Assembly (NCBI GenBank): GCA_021776785.1
Contig: JAJFFF010000008.1
Coordinates: 1 to 64,000, forward strand
Source of the DNA: Planctomycetota bacterium
GTDB lineage: Bacteria > Planctomycetota > PLA2
Direction of reading: 5' to 3'
DNA length: 64,000 nt
The position numbers and the translations under genes were made by a program. Below the pieces are notes generated by a model. It saw only the letters and a list, made by a program, of their open reading frames with translations, had not been told where the DNA came from and searched no databases. Positions 42,720 to 52,365 of the stretch are shown piece by piece (positions within the stretch are counted from its first letter, which is position 1; each line of letters begins with the position of its first letter).

Positions 42720-43502
42720 ATGATGCGCCGCATCGGAAAGTACCGAGTCCAAAAAAAGATCGCCGCAGGCGGATTCGCGACCGTCTATCGCGCCATGGAC
42801 ACGGTCGAAGGCGTACCGGTCGCACTCAAGATTCCGCACGTGGAGTTCCAGAGCCCGGCGCGCTTGGCAGAGTTCCGCAAAGAAATCCGGATGGCCGCAT
42901 CGCTCGACCATCCGCACATCCTTCCGCTCAAGAACGCGGAAGTCTACGACTCGCAAATTGTCGTTGCGTTCCGCCTCGGCGACGAGAGCCTGGCGGAGCG
43001 TTTGCGCCGGCGCGTCTCCACGGGCAAAGTGCTGGCCTGGGCGAGTCAGTTGGTGGAGGCGCTCGCGTACGCGCACGAAAAACGCATCATCCATTGCGAC
43101 GTGAAACCGGAAAACCTCATCCTCTTCGACGACGTGCTGCGTCTTACCGATTTCGGGATCGCGCGCGTCGCTGCGCAAACCATGAGTGCCTCGGGATCGG
43201 GGACCGTCGGCTACATCGCGCCGGAGCAAGCCATGGGGAAACCGTCGTTTCGCTCCGACGTTTTTTCCGCCGGGCTTGTGATCTACCGGATGCTGGCTGG
43301 CGAGGTTCCGGCGTGGCCTTTTCGCTGGCCGCCGCCACGCCTGGCGCGCGTGCGCTCGAAAGTCCCGCTGGAATTCGTCAACTTTTTGCGGCGGTCGCTT
43401 TGGGTCGATCACCGCAAGCGCTTCGAGGACGCCGTCGCGATGGCCAACGCGCTGGACCGCATCCAGCCGGCCCTCGAACGGTTTCGAAAGCGTGGACCGT
43501 GA
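42720..43502 (+). CDS. Serine/threonine protein kinase (Hanks type)
   Basis: A 260-residue kinase domain with little else and no membrane segment. Gly loop AAGGFATVY, Lys37 in VALK, catalytic loop IIHCDVKPEN (Asp127, Lys129, Asn132; HRD has become HCD), DFG at Asp144 and YIAPEQAM. The Cys in place of the HRD Arg marks it as a non-RD kinase, usually not regulated by activation-loop phosphorylation. Its stop overlaps the phosphatase start (GTGA), so both are coupled. Confidence 0.92.
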   Translation: MMRRIGKYRVQKKIAAGGFATVYRAMDTVEGVPVALKIPHVEFQSPARLAEFRKEIRMAASLDHPHILPLKNAEVYDSQIVVAFRLGDESLAERLRRRVSTGKVLAWASQLVEALAYAHEKRIIHCDVKPENLILFDDVLRLTDFGIARVAAQTMSASGSGTVGYIAPEQAMGKPSFRSDVFSAGLVIYRMLAGEVPAWPFRWPPPRLARVRSKVPLEFVNFLRRSLWVDHRKRFEDAVAMANALDRIQPALERFRKRGP

Positions 43503-44278
43503 CGGTCATCTTCGACGCCGACATGCGCGAACCCGTCGTGACCACGCTACGGGGTGGGACCATCGCGTACTACAGCGAGCGTGCTCCGGATCGCGTCGGA
43601 GCGAATCAGGACGCCGCGCTCATTGACGCGAGAGGCATGTTTGCCATCGCGGACGGTGCAGGCGGTGCCGCGGCCGGGGACCGGGCGGCGCATCACCTGA
43701 TCACGTCGCTCGCCAAAGCTTCCCCGGACCGGTCGACCATCCTCGACGCCTTGGAGCGCGCGAACGCTGACATCGTGAAGTTCGGCGTCGGAGCGTGCTC
43801 GACCGTCGCCATCGTTACCGTCCAAGAAGGCTATGCACGGACGTATCACGTGGGCGACAGCTCGATCTTGATCGTCGGTCAGCGCGGACGACGCAAGCTG
43901 CAAGCGATCCCACACTCCCCGGTCGGCTATGCGATCGAAGCAGGCGTGCTGGACGAGCGCGAGGCGCTGCACCATGACGAACGCCACCTCGTGTCCAACC
44001 TTGTCGGCACAGACGACATGCGGATTGAAGTCTCGACTCCGATCCGCATGGCACGGCGGGACACGGTTGTTGTGGCAAGCGACGGGCTCTGGGACAACCT
44101 CCACGTCGAAGAGATCATCGAGACCGTTCGCAAAGGGCCGCTCGCCACGGCGGCGGCGACGTTGGCAAAAGACGCCCGGACTCGCATGCGGAGCTCGGTT
44201 CAAAACCAGCCGAACAAACCCGACGACCTGACGTTCTTGCTCTTCCGGCCGTCACGGGAAGCCGCGCAAAACGCCTAA
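43499..44278 (+). CDS. PP2C-family protein phosphatase
   Basis: A 259-residue metal-dependent Ser/Thr phosphatase. RVGANQDAAL and FAIADGAGGAAAGDRAA give the first metal-binding Asp residues. ARTYHVGDSSILI, VVVASDGLWDNL and KPDDLTFLLF are the later PP2C motifs. It probably reverses phosphorylation by the kinase encoded just upstream, whose stop it overlaps by GTGA. Confidence 0.9.
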   Translation: MTVIFDADMREPVVTTLRGGTIAYYSERAPDRVGANQDAALIDARGMFAIADGAGGAAAGDRAAHHLITSLAKASPDRSTILDALERANADIVKFGVGACSTVAIVTVQEGYARTYHVGDSSILIVGQRGRRKLQAIPHSPVGYAIEAGVLDEREALHHDERHLVSNLVGTDDMRIEVSTPIRMARRDTVVVASDGLWDNLHVEEIIETVRKGPLATAAATLAKDARTRMRSSVQNQPNKPDDLTFLLFRPSREAAQNA

Positions 44279-44381
44279 CCGTCTGAAACCGAGAGTCTAG
44301 GGCCGCACGCACCGCAGAGCGGCATGTACAGAATCCGACTTCCGGTGCGTTTCCAACCGGCGGCGATGCAGGCGCGCCGAG

Positions 44382-44387
44382 TAAACT
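44382..44387 (+). promoter_or_regulatory. -10-like TAAACT box, leaderless start
   Basis: TAAACT lies seven bases before ATG 44395, with no Shine-Dalgarno sequence. Confidence 0.45.
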
Positions 44388-44394
44388 ATCCCCT

Positions 44395-45300
44395 ATGAAT
44401 ATTGTGATCTTGTCACGCAATGCCTCGCTCTACTCCACGCGACGCCTCAAGGAAGCGTGTAAGGAGCGCGGCCACACCGTGAGAGTGATCGACTACCTGC
44501 GGTGCTACATGGACATCACCACGGAGTCGCCCAAGGTCATCTACCAAGGGCAAGTGCTCAACGACGTGAACGCCATCATTCCGCGTATCGGCACCAGCAA
44601 TACGTTTTATGGCACCGCGGTCGTCCGTCAGTTCGAAATGGTCCGTGTGTTCTCCGCCAACTCGTCGCTCGGGATTTCGCGCTCGCGTGACAAGTTGCGC
44701 TGCTTGCAGCTGCTCTCGCGCAAGGGCGTGGGGATGCCGGTGACGGGGTTCGCGCACTCGACCAAAGATGTCGAGGGCCTGATGAACATCGTCGGTGGCG
44801 CACCGCTGGTCGTGAAGCTCCTGGAAGGGACGCAAGGCATCGGTGTCGTTTTGACCGAGACCAAAAAATCCGCGGAGTGTGTGATCGAAGCGTTTCGCGG
44901 CCTCAACGCCAACATCTTAGTGCAGGAGTTCATCAAGGAGGCGGGCGGCTCCGACCTGCGCTGCTTTGTCGTCGGCGGGAAAGTCGTCGCGGCCATGATG
45001 CGCAGCGGACAGCCCGGCGAGTTTCGTTCAAACGTACACCGCGGTGGATCGACGAAGAAAATCAAACTGTCCCCGGCGGAACGCGAGCTCGCCGTGAAGG
45101 CGGCGCGCGAAATGGGACTCGGGGTGGCGGGCGTCGATCTCTTGCGCTCCGAGCGCGGTCCCGTCGTCATGGAAGTGAACTCGTCGCCGGGCTTGGAAGG
45201 CATTGAGGGCGCCACCGAAGTCGATGTGGCCGGAAAGATCGTCGAGTACATAGAGAAAGGCGTCGCGGAGCGCCCGACGCGCCGCGGCGTGAGTGCCTAG
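44395..45300 (+). CDS. rimK: RimK-type ATP-grasp glutamate ligase
   Basis: A 301-residue ATP-grasp enzyme; RimK adds glutamates to the C-terminus of ribosomal protein S6. [18 protein letters not shown] is the typical RimK start. [19 protein letters not shown] and [14 protein letters not shown] form the ATP-grasp nucleotide loop, [19 protein letters not shown] follows, and [14 protein letters not shown] is the metal-binding C-terminal motif. Length and motif order match the family throughout. Overlaps the desuccinylase-like gene by 8 bp. Confidence 0.93.
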   Translation: MNIVILSRNASLYSTRRLKEACKERGHTVRVIDYLRCYMDITTESPKVIYQGQVLNDVNAIIPRIGTSNTFYGTAVVRQFEMVRVFSANSSLGISRSRDKLRCLQLLSRKGVGMPVTGFAHSTKDVEGLMNIVGGAPLVVKLLEGTQGIGVVLTETKKSAECVIEAFRGLNANILVQEFIKEAGGSDLRCFVVGGKVVAAMMRSGQPGEFRSNVHRGGSTKKIKLSPAERELAVKAAREMGLGVAGVDLLRSERGPVVMEVNSSPGLEGIEGATEVDVAGKIVEYIEKGVAERPTRRGVSA

Positions 45301-46258
45301 CGTGCGCGACCCGTTTGTCATCAGTGGCGTCACCGTCAAGGCGGGATCGATCGCGCGCGTGGAGATCCCGGTCGCCCGGCTCGTAACGCAGACCCAAGTC
45401 TCGTTGCCGGTCACGGTGCTGCACGGTCGCAAAGACGGTCCGCGTCTGTGGTTGTCGGCCGCGATCCACGGCGACGAGCTCAACGGCACCGAAATTATTC
45501 GGCGTGTGCTCAAGCGCGTGCGCGTGGAAAACCTCAAAGGAACCATCGTGGCCGCGCCGGTCGTGAACGTATTTGGGTTCATCGACCAGTCTCGCTATCT
45601 GCCCGACCGCCGCGACCTCAACCGTAGTTTTCCAGGCTCCGCGCGCGGCAGCCTGGCGGCGCGATTGGCACACCTTTTTATCACCGAAGTCGTGGAGCAA
45701 TGCACGCACGGCATCGACTTGCACACGGGGTCAAACAATCGGACCAACATGCCGCAGATTCGCGCGGATCTCAAAGACCCGGAAACGCGCCGCTGCGCGC
45801 AGGCGTTTTCGGCGCCGCTCATGATCCGTTCGAAGTCGATCAAGGGAACGCTACGGGGCGCCGCGTGCAAACGCGGGATACCGATCATTCTGTACGAAGC
45901 GGGGGAACCGCTCCGCTTCGACCCGCCGTCGATTCGCGTGGGCGTAGCCGGCGTGATCCGCGTGATGCAGGAGATCAAGATGCTGGGGTCGCCCAAAAAG
46001 CAGCACGAGTGCCGCAGCCTTGAGGTAACGAGCACGAAGTGGATCCGCGCCAGCCGCAGCGGCATCGTTCATCTCGACGTCGGTCTCCAAGATCGCGTGC
46101 AGAAGGGGCAGCACATCGCGGACATGCACGACACATTCGGCGACGTCGTGGCGCGGATCAAGTCCACGGTCAGCGGCATCGTGATCGGTCACACGACCAA
46201 CCCACTCGTCAATCGCGGCGAAGCCGTCGTCCATGTGGCGGAGACGCCGGTTACGTAG
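45293..46258 (+). CDS. Succinylglutamate desuccinylase/aspartoacylase-family metallopeptidase
   Basis: A 321-residue M14-like zinc hydrolase. Zinc motif [12 protein letters not shown] (H-x-x-E), substrate Arg/Asn region [12 protein letters not shown] and third zinc ligand in [13 protein letters not shown]; the catalytic Glu is likely in [13 protein letters not shown]-terminal beta domain ([21 protein letters not shown]) resembles a barrel-sandwich fold. Genes of this family accompany rimK in many bacteria, suggesting removal or processing of a glutamyl product. The 8-bp overlap with rimK supports one operon. Confidence 0.88.
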   Translation: MPSVRDPFVISGVTVKAGSIARVEIPVARLVTQTQVSLPVTVLHGRKDGPRLWLSAAIHGDELNGTEIIRRVLKRVRVENLKGTIVAAPVVNVFGFIDQSRYLPDRRDLNRSFPGSARGSLAARLAHLFITEVVEQCTHGIDLHTGSNNRTNMPQIRADLKDPETRRCAQAFSAPLMIRSKSIKGTLRGAACKRGIPIILYEAGEPLRFDPPSIRVGVAGVIRVMQEIKMLGSPKKQHECRSLEVTSTKWIRASRSGIVHLDVGLQDRVQKGQHIADMHDTFGDVVARIKSTVSGIVIGHTTNPLVNRGEAVVHVAETPVT

Positions 46259-46282
46259 AACCGCGCGTTTGGGAGCCAAGGG

Positions 46283-47614
46283 CTACTCCTCGTCTTGCTC
46301 GATGCCATAACGCGTCAGCTTGCGATAAAGCGTCTTCCGATCGATGCCCAGAATCGACGCCGCGTGGGTGCGGTTGCCGTCGACGCTCTTGATCACAGCC
46401 AAGATGTGCGCGCGTTCCACGTCCTCAAGCCGCTGCCCGACCGCATCGGGAAGGCGCCGCGTCCCGGCCGCAGCGATGCGCGGCGGGAAGTCCACCAGGT
46501 CCAGCGTGGCGCTCTGCGAAAGCGCCATCGCGCGTTCCATGACATGCGAGAGCTCCCTCACGTTGCCGGGCCACGCGTAGCGTCCGAGCGCCGCCAGCGC
46601 CGGCTCCGACACGCTCGGGACGGGGCGCTCGGTAGCGCGCGCGTGCTGCCGTACGAAGTGTTTCGCCAAGAGGAGCACATCGTCCCCGCGCTCCCGCAGC
46701 GGCGGCAGCTCGATCGTCACGGCATTGAGTCGAAAGAATAGATCGCGGCGAAACGCTCCGGCCTCGCACGCTTCCTCCAAGTCGTGATGGGTCGCCGCGA
46801 CGATGCGCGCATCGACGTTGAGCACGGCGGTGGAACCAACGGGCCGCACTTCGCCGGACTCGAGCACACGCAACAACTTGGCCTGAACCGAACGCGGCAT
46901 GTCGCCGATCTCATCGAGAAAAATCGTGCCTTTGTGCGCCGCTTCAAACAGCCCGGCGCGATCCGCCGTCGCGCCGGTGAACGCGCCCTTCACGTGGCCA
47001 AACAGCTCGGACTCAAGGACGCCTTCCGGAATCGACGCGCAGTTCACAGTGACGTAGTTCGCACGCGCGCGCGTGCTGGCCTCGTGAATCGCGCGGGCCA
47101 CCAACTCCTTCCCCGTCCCTGTTTCTCCCTGGATGAGCACGGACGTCTTGAGGGCGGCGAGGCGCGCAACCGCTGTGAAGACGACGGTCATTGCCTTCGA
47201 GCGCCCGATCAGGACGGAGTCGTCGCGTTCGTCGTCCACCGTCGGCGTCGCCGCGGCCCGGCGCGACTCGATCGCGCGCCGCACCGCGACGCAGATCTCG
47301 TCCATCGCGAACGGCTTGCTCACGTAGTCAAACGCGCCGGAGCGAATCGCCTCCACCGCTGTCTCCAACGCCCCGAACGCCGTGACGACGATCACCTGAC
47401 ACGCCGTGTCGTGCGCCTTCAGCTCCCGCAGGAACTGGAGGCCGTCGCCGTCCCCCAACCGCAGATCCGTAACGGCGACCGCCGCCGGCGCCGCCGCGCG
47501 CGCCGCGGCCAGCGAACCCACGGCTTCGACTTCATATCCTTCGCGCTCCAACACTTCCGCCAAGAGCGCGCGGGCCACGGCGTCGTCTTCGACCACCAAA
47601 ACGCGCTCCCTCAT
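46283..47614 (-). CDS. NtrC-family sigma54-dependent response regulator
   Basis: A 443-residue regulator. Receiver domain with Asp52-like [11 protein letters not shown] and Lys in [10 protein letters not shown]. The AAA+ domain has Walker A GETGTGKE, the sigma54-contact loop VKGAFTGAT, Walker [12 protein letters not shown], and the R-finger region with PLRERGDD. The C-terminal Fis-type HTH is [17 protein letters not shown]. It activates sigma54 promoters when phosphorylated by the kinase encoded upstream, which it overlaps by 4 bp. Confidence 0.94.
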   Translation of the reverse strand: MRERVLVVEDDAVARALLAEVLEREGYEVEAVGSLAAARAAAPAAVAVTDLRLGDGDGLQFLRELKAHDTACQVIVVTAFGALETAVEAIRSGAFDYVSKPFAMDEICVAVRRAIESRRAAATPTVDDERDDSVLIGRSKAMTVVFTAVARLAALKTSVLIQGETGTGKELVARAIHEASTRARANYVTVNCASIPEGVLESELFGHVKGAFTGATADRAGLFEAAHKGTIFLDEIGDMPRSVQAKLLRVLESGEVRPVGSTAVLNVDARIVAATHHDLEEACEAGAFRRDLFFRLNAVTIELPPLRERGDDVLLLAKHFVRQHARATERPVPSVSEPALAALGRYAWPGNVRELSHVMERAMALSQSATLDLVDFPPRIAAAGTRRLPDAVGQRLEDVERAHILAVIKSVDGNRTHAASILGIDRKTLYRKLTRYGIEQDEE

Positions 47615-48315
47615 AGCGACAGCGTCACCACGGTGCCGAGGCCCGGCTGCGAATCCAAGACGAGGTCACCGCCGTGGTTGCGCGCGATCTCCCGACACAG
47701 CGCCAGCCCGAGTCCCGTTCCCACATCCGGCTCTTTGGTCGTGAAAAACGGTTCGAACACCCGCTCCAAAATCGTGGGGTCGATCCCGCTTCCGTTGTCG
47801 GCCACCGAGATGGTCCGGCTCGTCGCGGACGCCGACGTCGAAACCGTGAGCAGCCCACCGGCCGGCAGCGCGTCCATGGCGTTGCGAATGAGGTTGACGA
47901 GCACCTGTTCGACCTGGGCCGCGTCGCACGGGAACGGCTCGCTGGCGGCCGGGCCGAAGTCCGTACGAATTTCGATTTCTTGCCGGTGGACCAACGGCTC
48001 GACGACATCCACGATGCGCGCCACGACTTCATTGAGGTTGGTCGCCACGACGACCGGGGCCGGCGTCCGCAAGCGCCGGAGGTGGCGCTGCAACAGGGCG
48101 CACAGTCGATGCACCTCGCCGGACACGATCGTGGCGCGCCGGCGCGCGTCGTCCGGGAGCGTTTCCGCGGCCAGCATGAGATCCAAGTGCCCCGCAATCG
48201 AGTGCAACGGCGTGCCGAGTTCGTGAGCGAGGTTCGCCGCGAGGGCGCCCAGCGCCGCGGATCGCTCCGCGTCGGCGACACGCCGCTGGAGGTGAAGCAC
48301 GTCGTGGTTTTCCAT
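47611..48315 (-). CDS. Soluble NtrB-like sensor histidine kinase
   Basis: A 234-residue cytosolic kinase with no membrane segment and no PAS domain. HisKA phosphoacceptor in ALAANLAHELGTPLHSIAGH, N box NLIRNAMDAL, G1 VADNGSGIDP, F box FFTTK and G2 GTGLGLALCREIARNHGG. It overlaps the NtrC-like regulator by ATGA and forms a compact two-component pair. The signal may be another protein or a metabolite. Confidence 0.92.
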   Translation of the reverse strand: MENHDVLHLQRRVADAERSAALGALAANLAHELGTPLHSIAGHLDLMLAAETLPDDARRRATIVSGEVHRLCALLQRHLRRLRTPAPVVVATNLNEVVARIVDVVEPLVHRQEIEIRTDFGPAASEPFPCDAAQVEQVLVNLIRNAMDALPAGGLLTVSTSASATSRTISVADNGSGIDPTILERVFEPFFTTKEPDVGTGLGLALCREIARNHGGDLVLDSQPGLGTVVTLSL

Positions 48316-48343
48316 GTGGTCCGAATCTTGCGCCGGGGCGCAC

Positions 48344-48718
48344 GTGAAGTCTACCCGTTTGTGGCTCGCCGCCGACTTGATCGGTCAACTGGATCAGATC
48401 GCCCACGGCTTGGCGACGCTCGTCCGCGTCGATCCGCAGATTGCGGCCGTCCCATCCGCGACGCTCGTTCGGATGTGCCGCCTCGAAGTGCGTGCGTTGC
48501 TCGGATGGCTGCGCCGCGGGCGCCCCCCTCGATGGCCGGCGCCGCCCCGTGCGGTTTTCATCGCGCGCAGCTATTGGAACGAGTGGCTGAAGTCCAACGG
48601 CAAAGACCCCGAGCAACGACGCCGCGCGTGCGTCGTGCTGGACGAGTTTTTGGCGCTGCGCGAGCGCGTGGCCCAAGGTTTGCAAACTCAACCACCAGCG
48701 AAGCCTTCGCTTCGCTAA
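48344..48718 (+). CDS. Hypothetical helical protein
   Basis: A 124-residue Arg-rich helical protein (LWLAADLIGQLDQIAHGLATL; RRRACVVLDEFLALRERVAQ). No family recognised. The frame also opens at ATG 48314, which would overlap the divergent kinase start, so GTG 48344 is preferred. Codon use is similar to neighbours. Confidence 0.5.
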   Translation: MKSTRLWLAADLIGQLDQIAHGLATLVRVDPQIAAVPSATLVRMCRLEVRALLGWLRRGRPPRWPAPPRAVFIARSYWNEWLKSNGKDPEQRRRACVVLDEFLALRERVAQGLQTQPPAKPSLR

Positions 48719-48813
48719 GGATCCGTCCGGAGTCAGAAACTCCGCCCGCTCTGCGGGGCAAGAAGTCTCAGCGTGGGGCAAAACGCCACACAAGGAATCA
48801 CGAAGGAGTCGTC

Positions 48814-49530
48814 ATGCGTTACGCACTCACCATTCTCGTTTGTCTTTGCACCGTCGTTGCGGCCGAGAAGAAGGTCAAGAAGGTCGATCCCCTCAAGGCG
48901 ACCATCGCCGAGGTGAACGCCGCCGTCTCGAAGGGCGACGCGGTCGCGTTGGCGGCCAGCATCGAACGCGCCAAGAAAATTCGCGAGAACTACAAGGACA
49001 AGAAACTCGCCCCGCTGGTGTCCGCGATCGGCAAGGGCTGCAGCAACAAGAAGCCCGGGGTCGCCCAAGCGTGCATCGAAGGTCTCGGCGCGCTCAAAGT
49101 CGCGGGATCATCGAAGGCGCTCTCGAAGTTGCTCAACCCTGGCGTGAAGGTCTCGGAAACAAAACTGCCGCTCCACGTCGCCGCCATCGAAGCCGCCGGC
49201 AACATCCACGACGCCGGCTCGCAAAAGACGCTGGAGAAACTGCTCGGCCACAGCAACACGGAGATCTCCGTGGCCGCCGGTCGCGCGATGGCGGGCTATC
49301 GCTGGCTCGACGAGAAGCCGCGTCTCACTCTTGCTCGGCGCCTGGTCAAAACGCTCGGCGCATTGGAAGCCAAGGTGAAGTCCGCGAAGAACGACGACAA
49401 GAGAGATCACCTCTCCAAGACCGCAGCCTCCCTTAACACGGGAATCTCAAAGCTGTTGAATCAGGAGGGCATCCTCAACGCGGCCGACTGGACCGAGTGG
49501 CTCAAGAAACAGAGCCGCAAGAAAGCGTAG
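48814..49530 (+). CDS. Secreted HEAT-repeat-like protein
   Basis: A 238-residue protein with a signal peptide (MRYALTILVCLCTVVAAE). A Lys-rich spacer precedes ARM/HEAT-like helices (GVAQACIEGLGALKVAGSS, LHVAAIEAAGNIHDAGSQ, ISVAAGRAMAGYRWLDE) and a helical tail. Envelope scaffold role inferred. GAAGGAG precedes the ATG. Followed by a 12-bp inverted repeat. Confidence 0.75.
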   Translation: MRYALTILVCLCTVVAAEKKVKKVDPLKATIAEVNAAVSKGDAVALAASIERAKKIRENYKDKKLAPLVSAIGKGCSNKKPGVAQACIEGLGALKVAGSSKALSKLLNPGVKVSETKLPLHVAAIEAAGNIHDAGSQKTLEKLLGHSNTEISVAAGRAMAGYRWLDEKPRLTLARRLVKTLGALEAKVKSAKNDDKRDHLSKTAASLNTGISKLLNQEGILNAADWTEWLKKQSRKKA

Positions 49531-49543
49531 CGACTCAAGCGCA

Positions 49544-49579
49544 ACCCTGGGTGCCCGCTTCTGCTGCGGCACCCAGGGT
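49544..49579. repeat. 12-bp perfect inverted repeat
   Basis: ACCCTGGGTGCC / GGCACCCAGGGT with a 12-base loop, 13 bases after the HEAT-like gene. No T tract, so possibly a processing signal or weak terminator. It lies at the start of the small frame at 49578. Confidence 0.6.
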
Positions 49580-49778
49580 GCGGAACGGTTCGGTCGTCGC
49601 AGCCTGCGATGTGCGCGAGATTGAGTCTCGCGGCGGAGAGTTTCTCGCGCTGGGTCAACGAGGTCTACCGCGAGCATGGCTGCTGCCTCGCGATCAGACC
49701 GGCGTAGCGAACGAACTCGAGCGTGCGGCCATCGAAGCGATGATCGCCGGTGGCGTAGCGCCGCTCGTCATTCCATGA
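49578..49778 (+). CDS. Possible small hypothetical protein
   Basis: A 66-residue frame from GTG 49578 with a plausible fold (EFLALGQRGLPRAWLLPR, then NELERAAIEAMIAGGVAPLVIP). No family recognised and no clear ribosome-binding site. It stands alone between the inverted repeat and the mscS gene. Confidence 0.35.
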   Translation: MRNGSVVAACDVREIESRGGEFLALGQRGLPRAWLLPRDQTGVANELERAAIEAMIAGGVAPLVIP

Positions 49779-49884
49779 ACACCGAAACCTCGGCGGCGCG
49801 CGCACACGACCTCGATTCCGACCTCGATTCCGACCAGATTCCGGCCAGATTCCGACCATGGCGGGCGCCGGCCATCCCGTGGCC

Positions 49885-52365
49885 TCACTCGCCGCGTTCG
49901 GCGCCCGGCGCTTCCTCGTCGCGAGCCGGCTTCCGTTGGTCCAAAATCTCCTGGTCGACCGTACGCACATGCAGATCGCGCTGCGGGAACGGAATCTCGA
50001 TCCCATCGGCGCGAAAACGCGCGTCGATCGCCGCCCGCAGTTCGCTCTGCGCCTCGCGACCCGCAGAGATATCGGCAAAGAACCAAATCTCAAAGTTAAG
50101 ACTTGAATCGCCAAAGCTCTCAAACCAGATGCGCGACTCCGGCACCTTCACGACCGCCGGATGGGCATCCACGGTCTCCCGTAGCGCCCGAAACACTTTC
50201 TCGATGTCGGATCCGTACTTCACGCCGACCGTGATCTTGCGTCTCATGACGTGATCGTTTCGCGTCCAGTTCGTGACCTCTTCGGTGATGAACTGCTTGT
50301 TGGGCACGACAATCATCTGCCGGTCCCAGTTCACGACATGCGTGGCGCGAATCGTGATCTTGTCCACGGTCCCGCCAGTCGTACCGACGGTGATGATGTC
50401 CCCGATTCGAATGGGCCGCTCCAGCAAGATGATGATCCCGCTGATGAAGTTGGCGACGATTTCTTGTAAGCCAAATCCGATGCCGACCGAAGCGGCCGCA
50501 AAGGCCCAACCGACGCTGGCAAAACTAAAGTGCAACGCGAGCACGGCGGCCGTGTACGAAACGATTAGGATCAGATACCGCGCCAGTGCGATGAAGACAA
50601 ACCGCCCGCCGGCATCGTCTTTACCCGTCAACGGCATAACGAGATACGAGTACGCCGCCGACAAGTTCGACACGAAAAAGTGCCCGCCAAAGATCCAGAG
50701 CAGTGCTTTCCCGACGTCCCAAAGCGTGATCACGACGCCGCCGCTAAACGACGCGAGGTGGACGCCGTTGGCCGCGGACCGCAACGCGTCATCCAGTCCC
50801 CAAACGCCGGCGAACCAGAGGAACGCGACGAGGAGCACAGCGGCGACGACGACGCGTGTGAGTTGATGAACCACCTCCGCGGACTGCTCGCGAGCAGCGG
50901 CACGACCGGCCGCCTCTTCCAAGGCGCGGCGCCGGACGCGTCCGGCGAGATGATCCACCAAACGGACCAAGGCGGCGTGGAGCCCGGCTAAGACAAGCAC
51001 AAGGGCGACCGTAGCGAGCGTGTTTTGGAGCAACATGCGCGCACCCAAGCGGTACCCCATCATGTGCATCGCTGCGATTCCAACGACGCCGGCCATGAGC
51101 GCGGGGCCGACGACGAACCAGATGCGATGAAACGGCCCGGCACCTCCCGTCCATGCGCGGATGATCGCGCCACGGCGCGGGAGCAACGAGATCACAGCAA
51201 TGCCGACACCGATGAGATAGAGGGTGAATAACAACCTCGGCACTTGCGACAGCAACAGCGGCGGCTCGCGCAGCGTTTCAGCCGGGACCAGGAAAAGAAA
51301 CGCCGCCATCGTGCCGATCTGGACGGCGCGGAGCAGCTGCCTCGCGGCGGCCTCGTCCATGCCCCATTCGCCAACGGCGACGCCTTTGCGGCGAAAGATC
51401 CGCCATGCGATGGCGCGCACCGCGACAACGAGGGCCGCCAACTCCAGTGCGGTTTTTGCGGCCTGCGTCCATTCCGGTGCAAACCCCAGCGGACCGAGCG
51501 CCGAACTACCAACCCAAAGAGCGACGGGAGCAGCGACGGCAAACAGCAGCGAAACAACGGTGCGCTGAAGTCCCTGCCAAAACGGCGTCCCGCGGTAGGC
51601 CCAACGTTTTCGGTGTCGGGTCAATCGCCACGCGAGTAACCCAACGAGCCCGATCAGCGCCGCCAAGACAAGCACGGCGCGGGCTCCACCTCCCCACGAG
51701 ACGCGGCGCAGCGTCGTCCAGCTCGACCGCGTTTCGGAGGCGGCGCGCTGCAAGGTCGTGAGCCCCAGCGGCGGATCCGTCCGGAGCCAGTAGCTACGTC
51801 CGAGCACAAGACTGGTGAGCTCGTCGAGGGCTTTGGCCGCTTCGAGCGCCCGGCCCTCGAGTTGCGTCAGGGCGCGCTCCGCCTGCTCCATCGCGTTGGC
51901 ACGTTCGCGCAGCGCGAGCAGGACCTCGCGCATGGCTTTGGTCCTCTCGGACTCGTCGAGTTCGGCTAACGACGTTTCAAGTTCCCACTGACGATCGATG
52001 ACTTCGGCGAGGCCGGACTGCCAATGACCCAGATCCTCATACAGCGCCGGCAACTCGCGCTTCTCGATGGCGGCGCGCTGGCGCCGGTAACGCGCCAGCG
52101 CCGCGATAAACACTTCGCTGGATCGCTCCGACCCCGCCTTCAACTTGAAGCGCGCGTCGAGTCGCGTCTTTTCGGCGGTGAGTCGCGTCACCCGCTCCAC
52201 GGCGGACGGAATCCTCTGTTCGATCACCACCGCCTTTTGACGGTCGGTCGTCGCAAGGGCACGGTGGCGCTCGGCTTCCGCTCGCAGATTCTCAAACTCA
52301 CCGTTTTGCGCGTGCGCAACGATCGCAAGGGCGAACCATGCTGCAGCGATTCGCATCAAAGCCAT
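49885..52365 (-). CDS. Large MscS-family mechanosensitive channel (MscK-like)
   Basis: An 826-residue channel that opens under membrane tension. Signal peptide (MALMRIAAAWFALAIVAHA), then a periplasmic coiled-coil domain to about 215, then about nine to eleven membrane segments. The pore-lining helix region is FASVGWAFAAASVGIGFGLQEIVANF. The following IRIGDIITVGTTGGTVDKI and VVPNKQFITEEVTNWTRND are the beta-domain signatures of MscS. Overlaps corA by 10 bp, so both belong to one operon, suggesting shared osmotic or ionic control. Confidence 0.92.
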   Translation of the reverse strand: MALMRIAAAWFALAIVAHAQNGEFENLRAEAERHRALATTDRQKAVVIEQRIPSAVERVTRLTAEKTRLDARFKLKAGSERSSEVFIAALARYRRQRAAIEKRELPALYEDLGHWQSGLAEVIDRQWELETSLAELDESERTKAMREVLLALRERANAMEQAERALTQLEGRALEAAKALDELTSLVLGRSYWLRTDPPLGLTTLQRAASETRSSWTTLRRVSWGGGARAVLVLAALIGLVGLLAWRLTRHRKRWAYRGTPFWQGLQRTVVSLLFAVAAPVALWVGSSALGPLGFAPEWTQAAKTALELAALVVAVRAIAWRIFRRKGVAVGEWGMDEAAARQLLRAVQIGTMAAFLFLVPAETLREPPLLLSQVPRLLFTLYLIGVGIAVISLLPRRGAIIRAWTGGAGPFHRIWFVVGPALMAGVVGIAAMHMMGYRLGARMLLQNTLATVALVLVLAGLHAALVRLVDHLAGRVRRRALEEAAGRAAAREQSAEVVHQLTRVVVAAVLLVAFLWFAGVWGLDDALRSAANGVHLASFSGGVVITLWDVGKALLWIFGGHFFVSNLSAAYSYLVMPLTGKDDAGGRFVFIALARYLILIVSYTAAVLALHFSFASVGWAFAAASVGIGFGLQEIVANFISGIIILLERPIRIGDIITVGTTGGTVDKITIRATHVVNWDRQMIVVPNKQFITEEVTNWTRNDHVMRRKITVGVKYGSDIEKVFRALRETVDAHPAVVKVPESRIWFESFGDSSLNFEIWFFADISAGREAQSELRAAIDARFRADGIEIPFPQRDLHVRTVDQEILDQRKPARDEEAPGAERGE

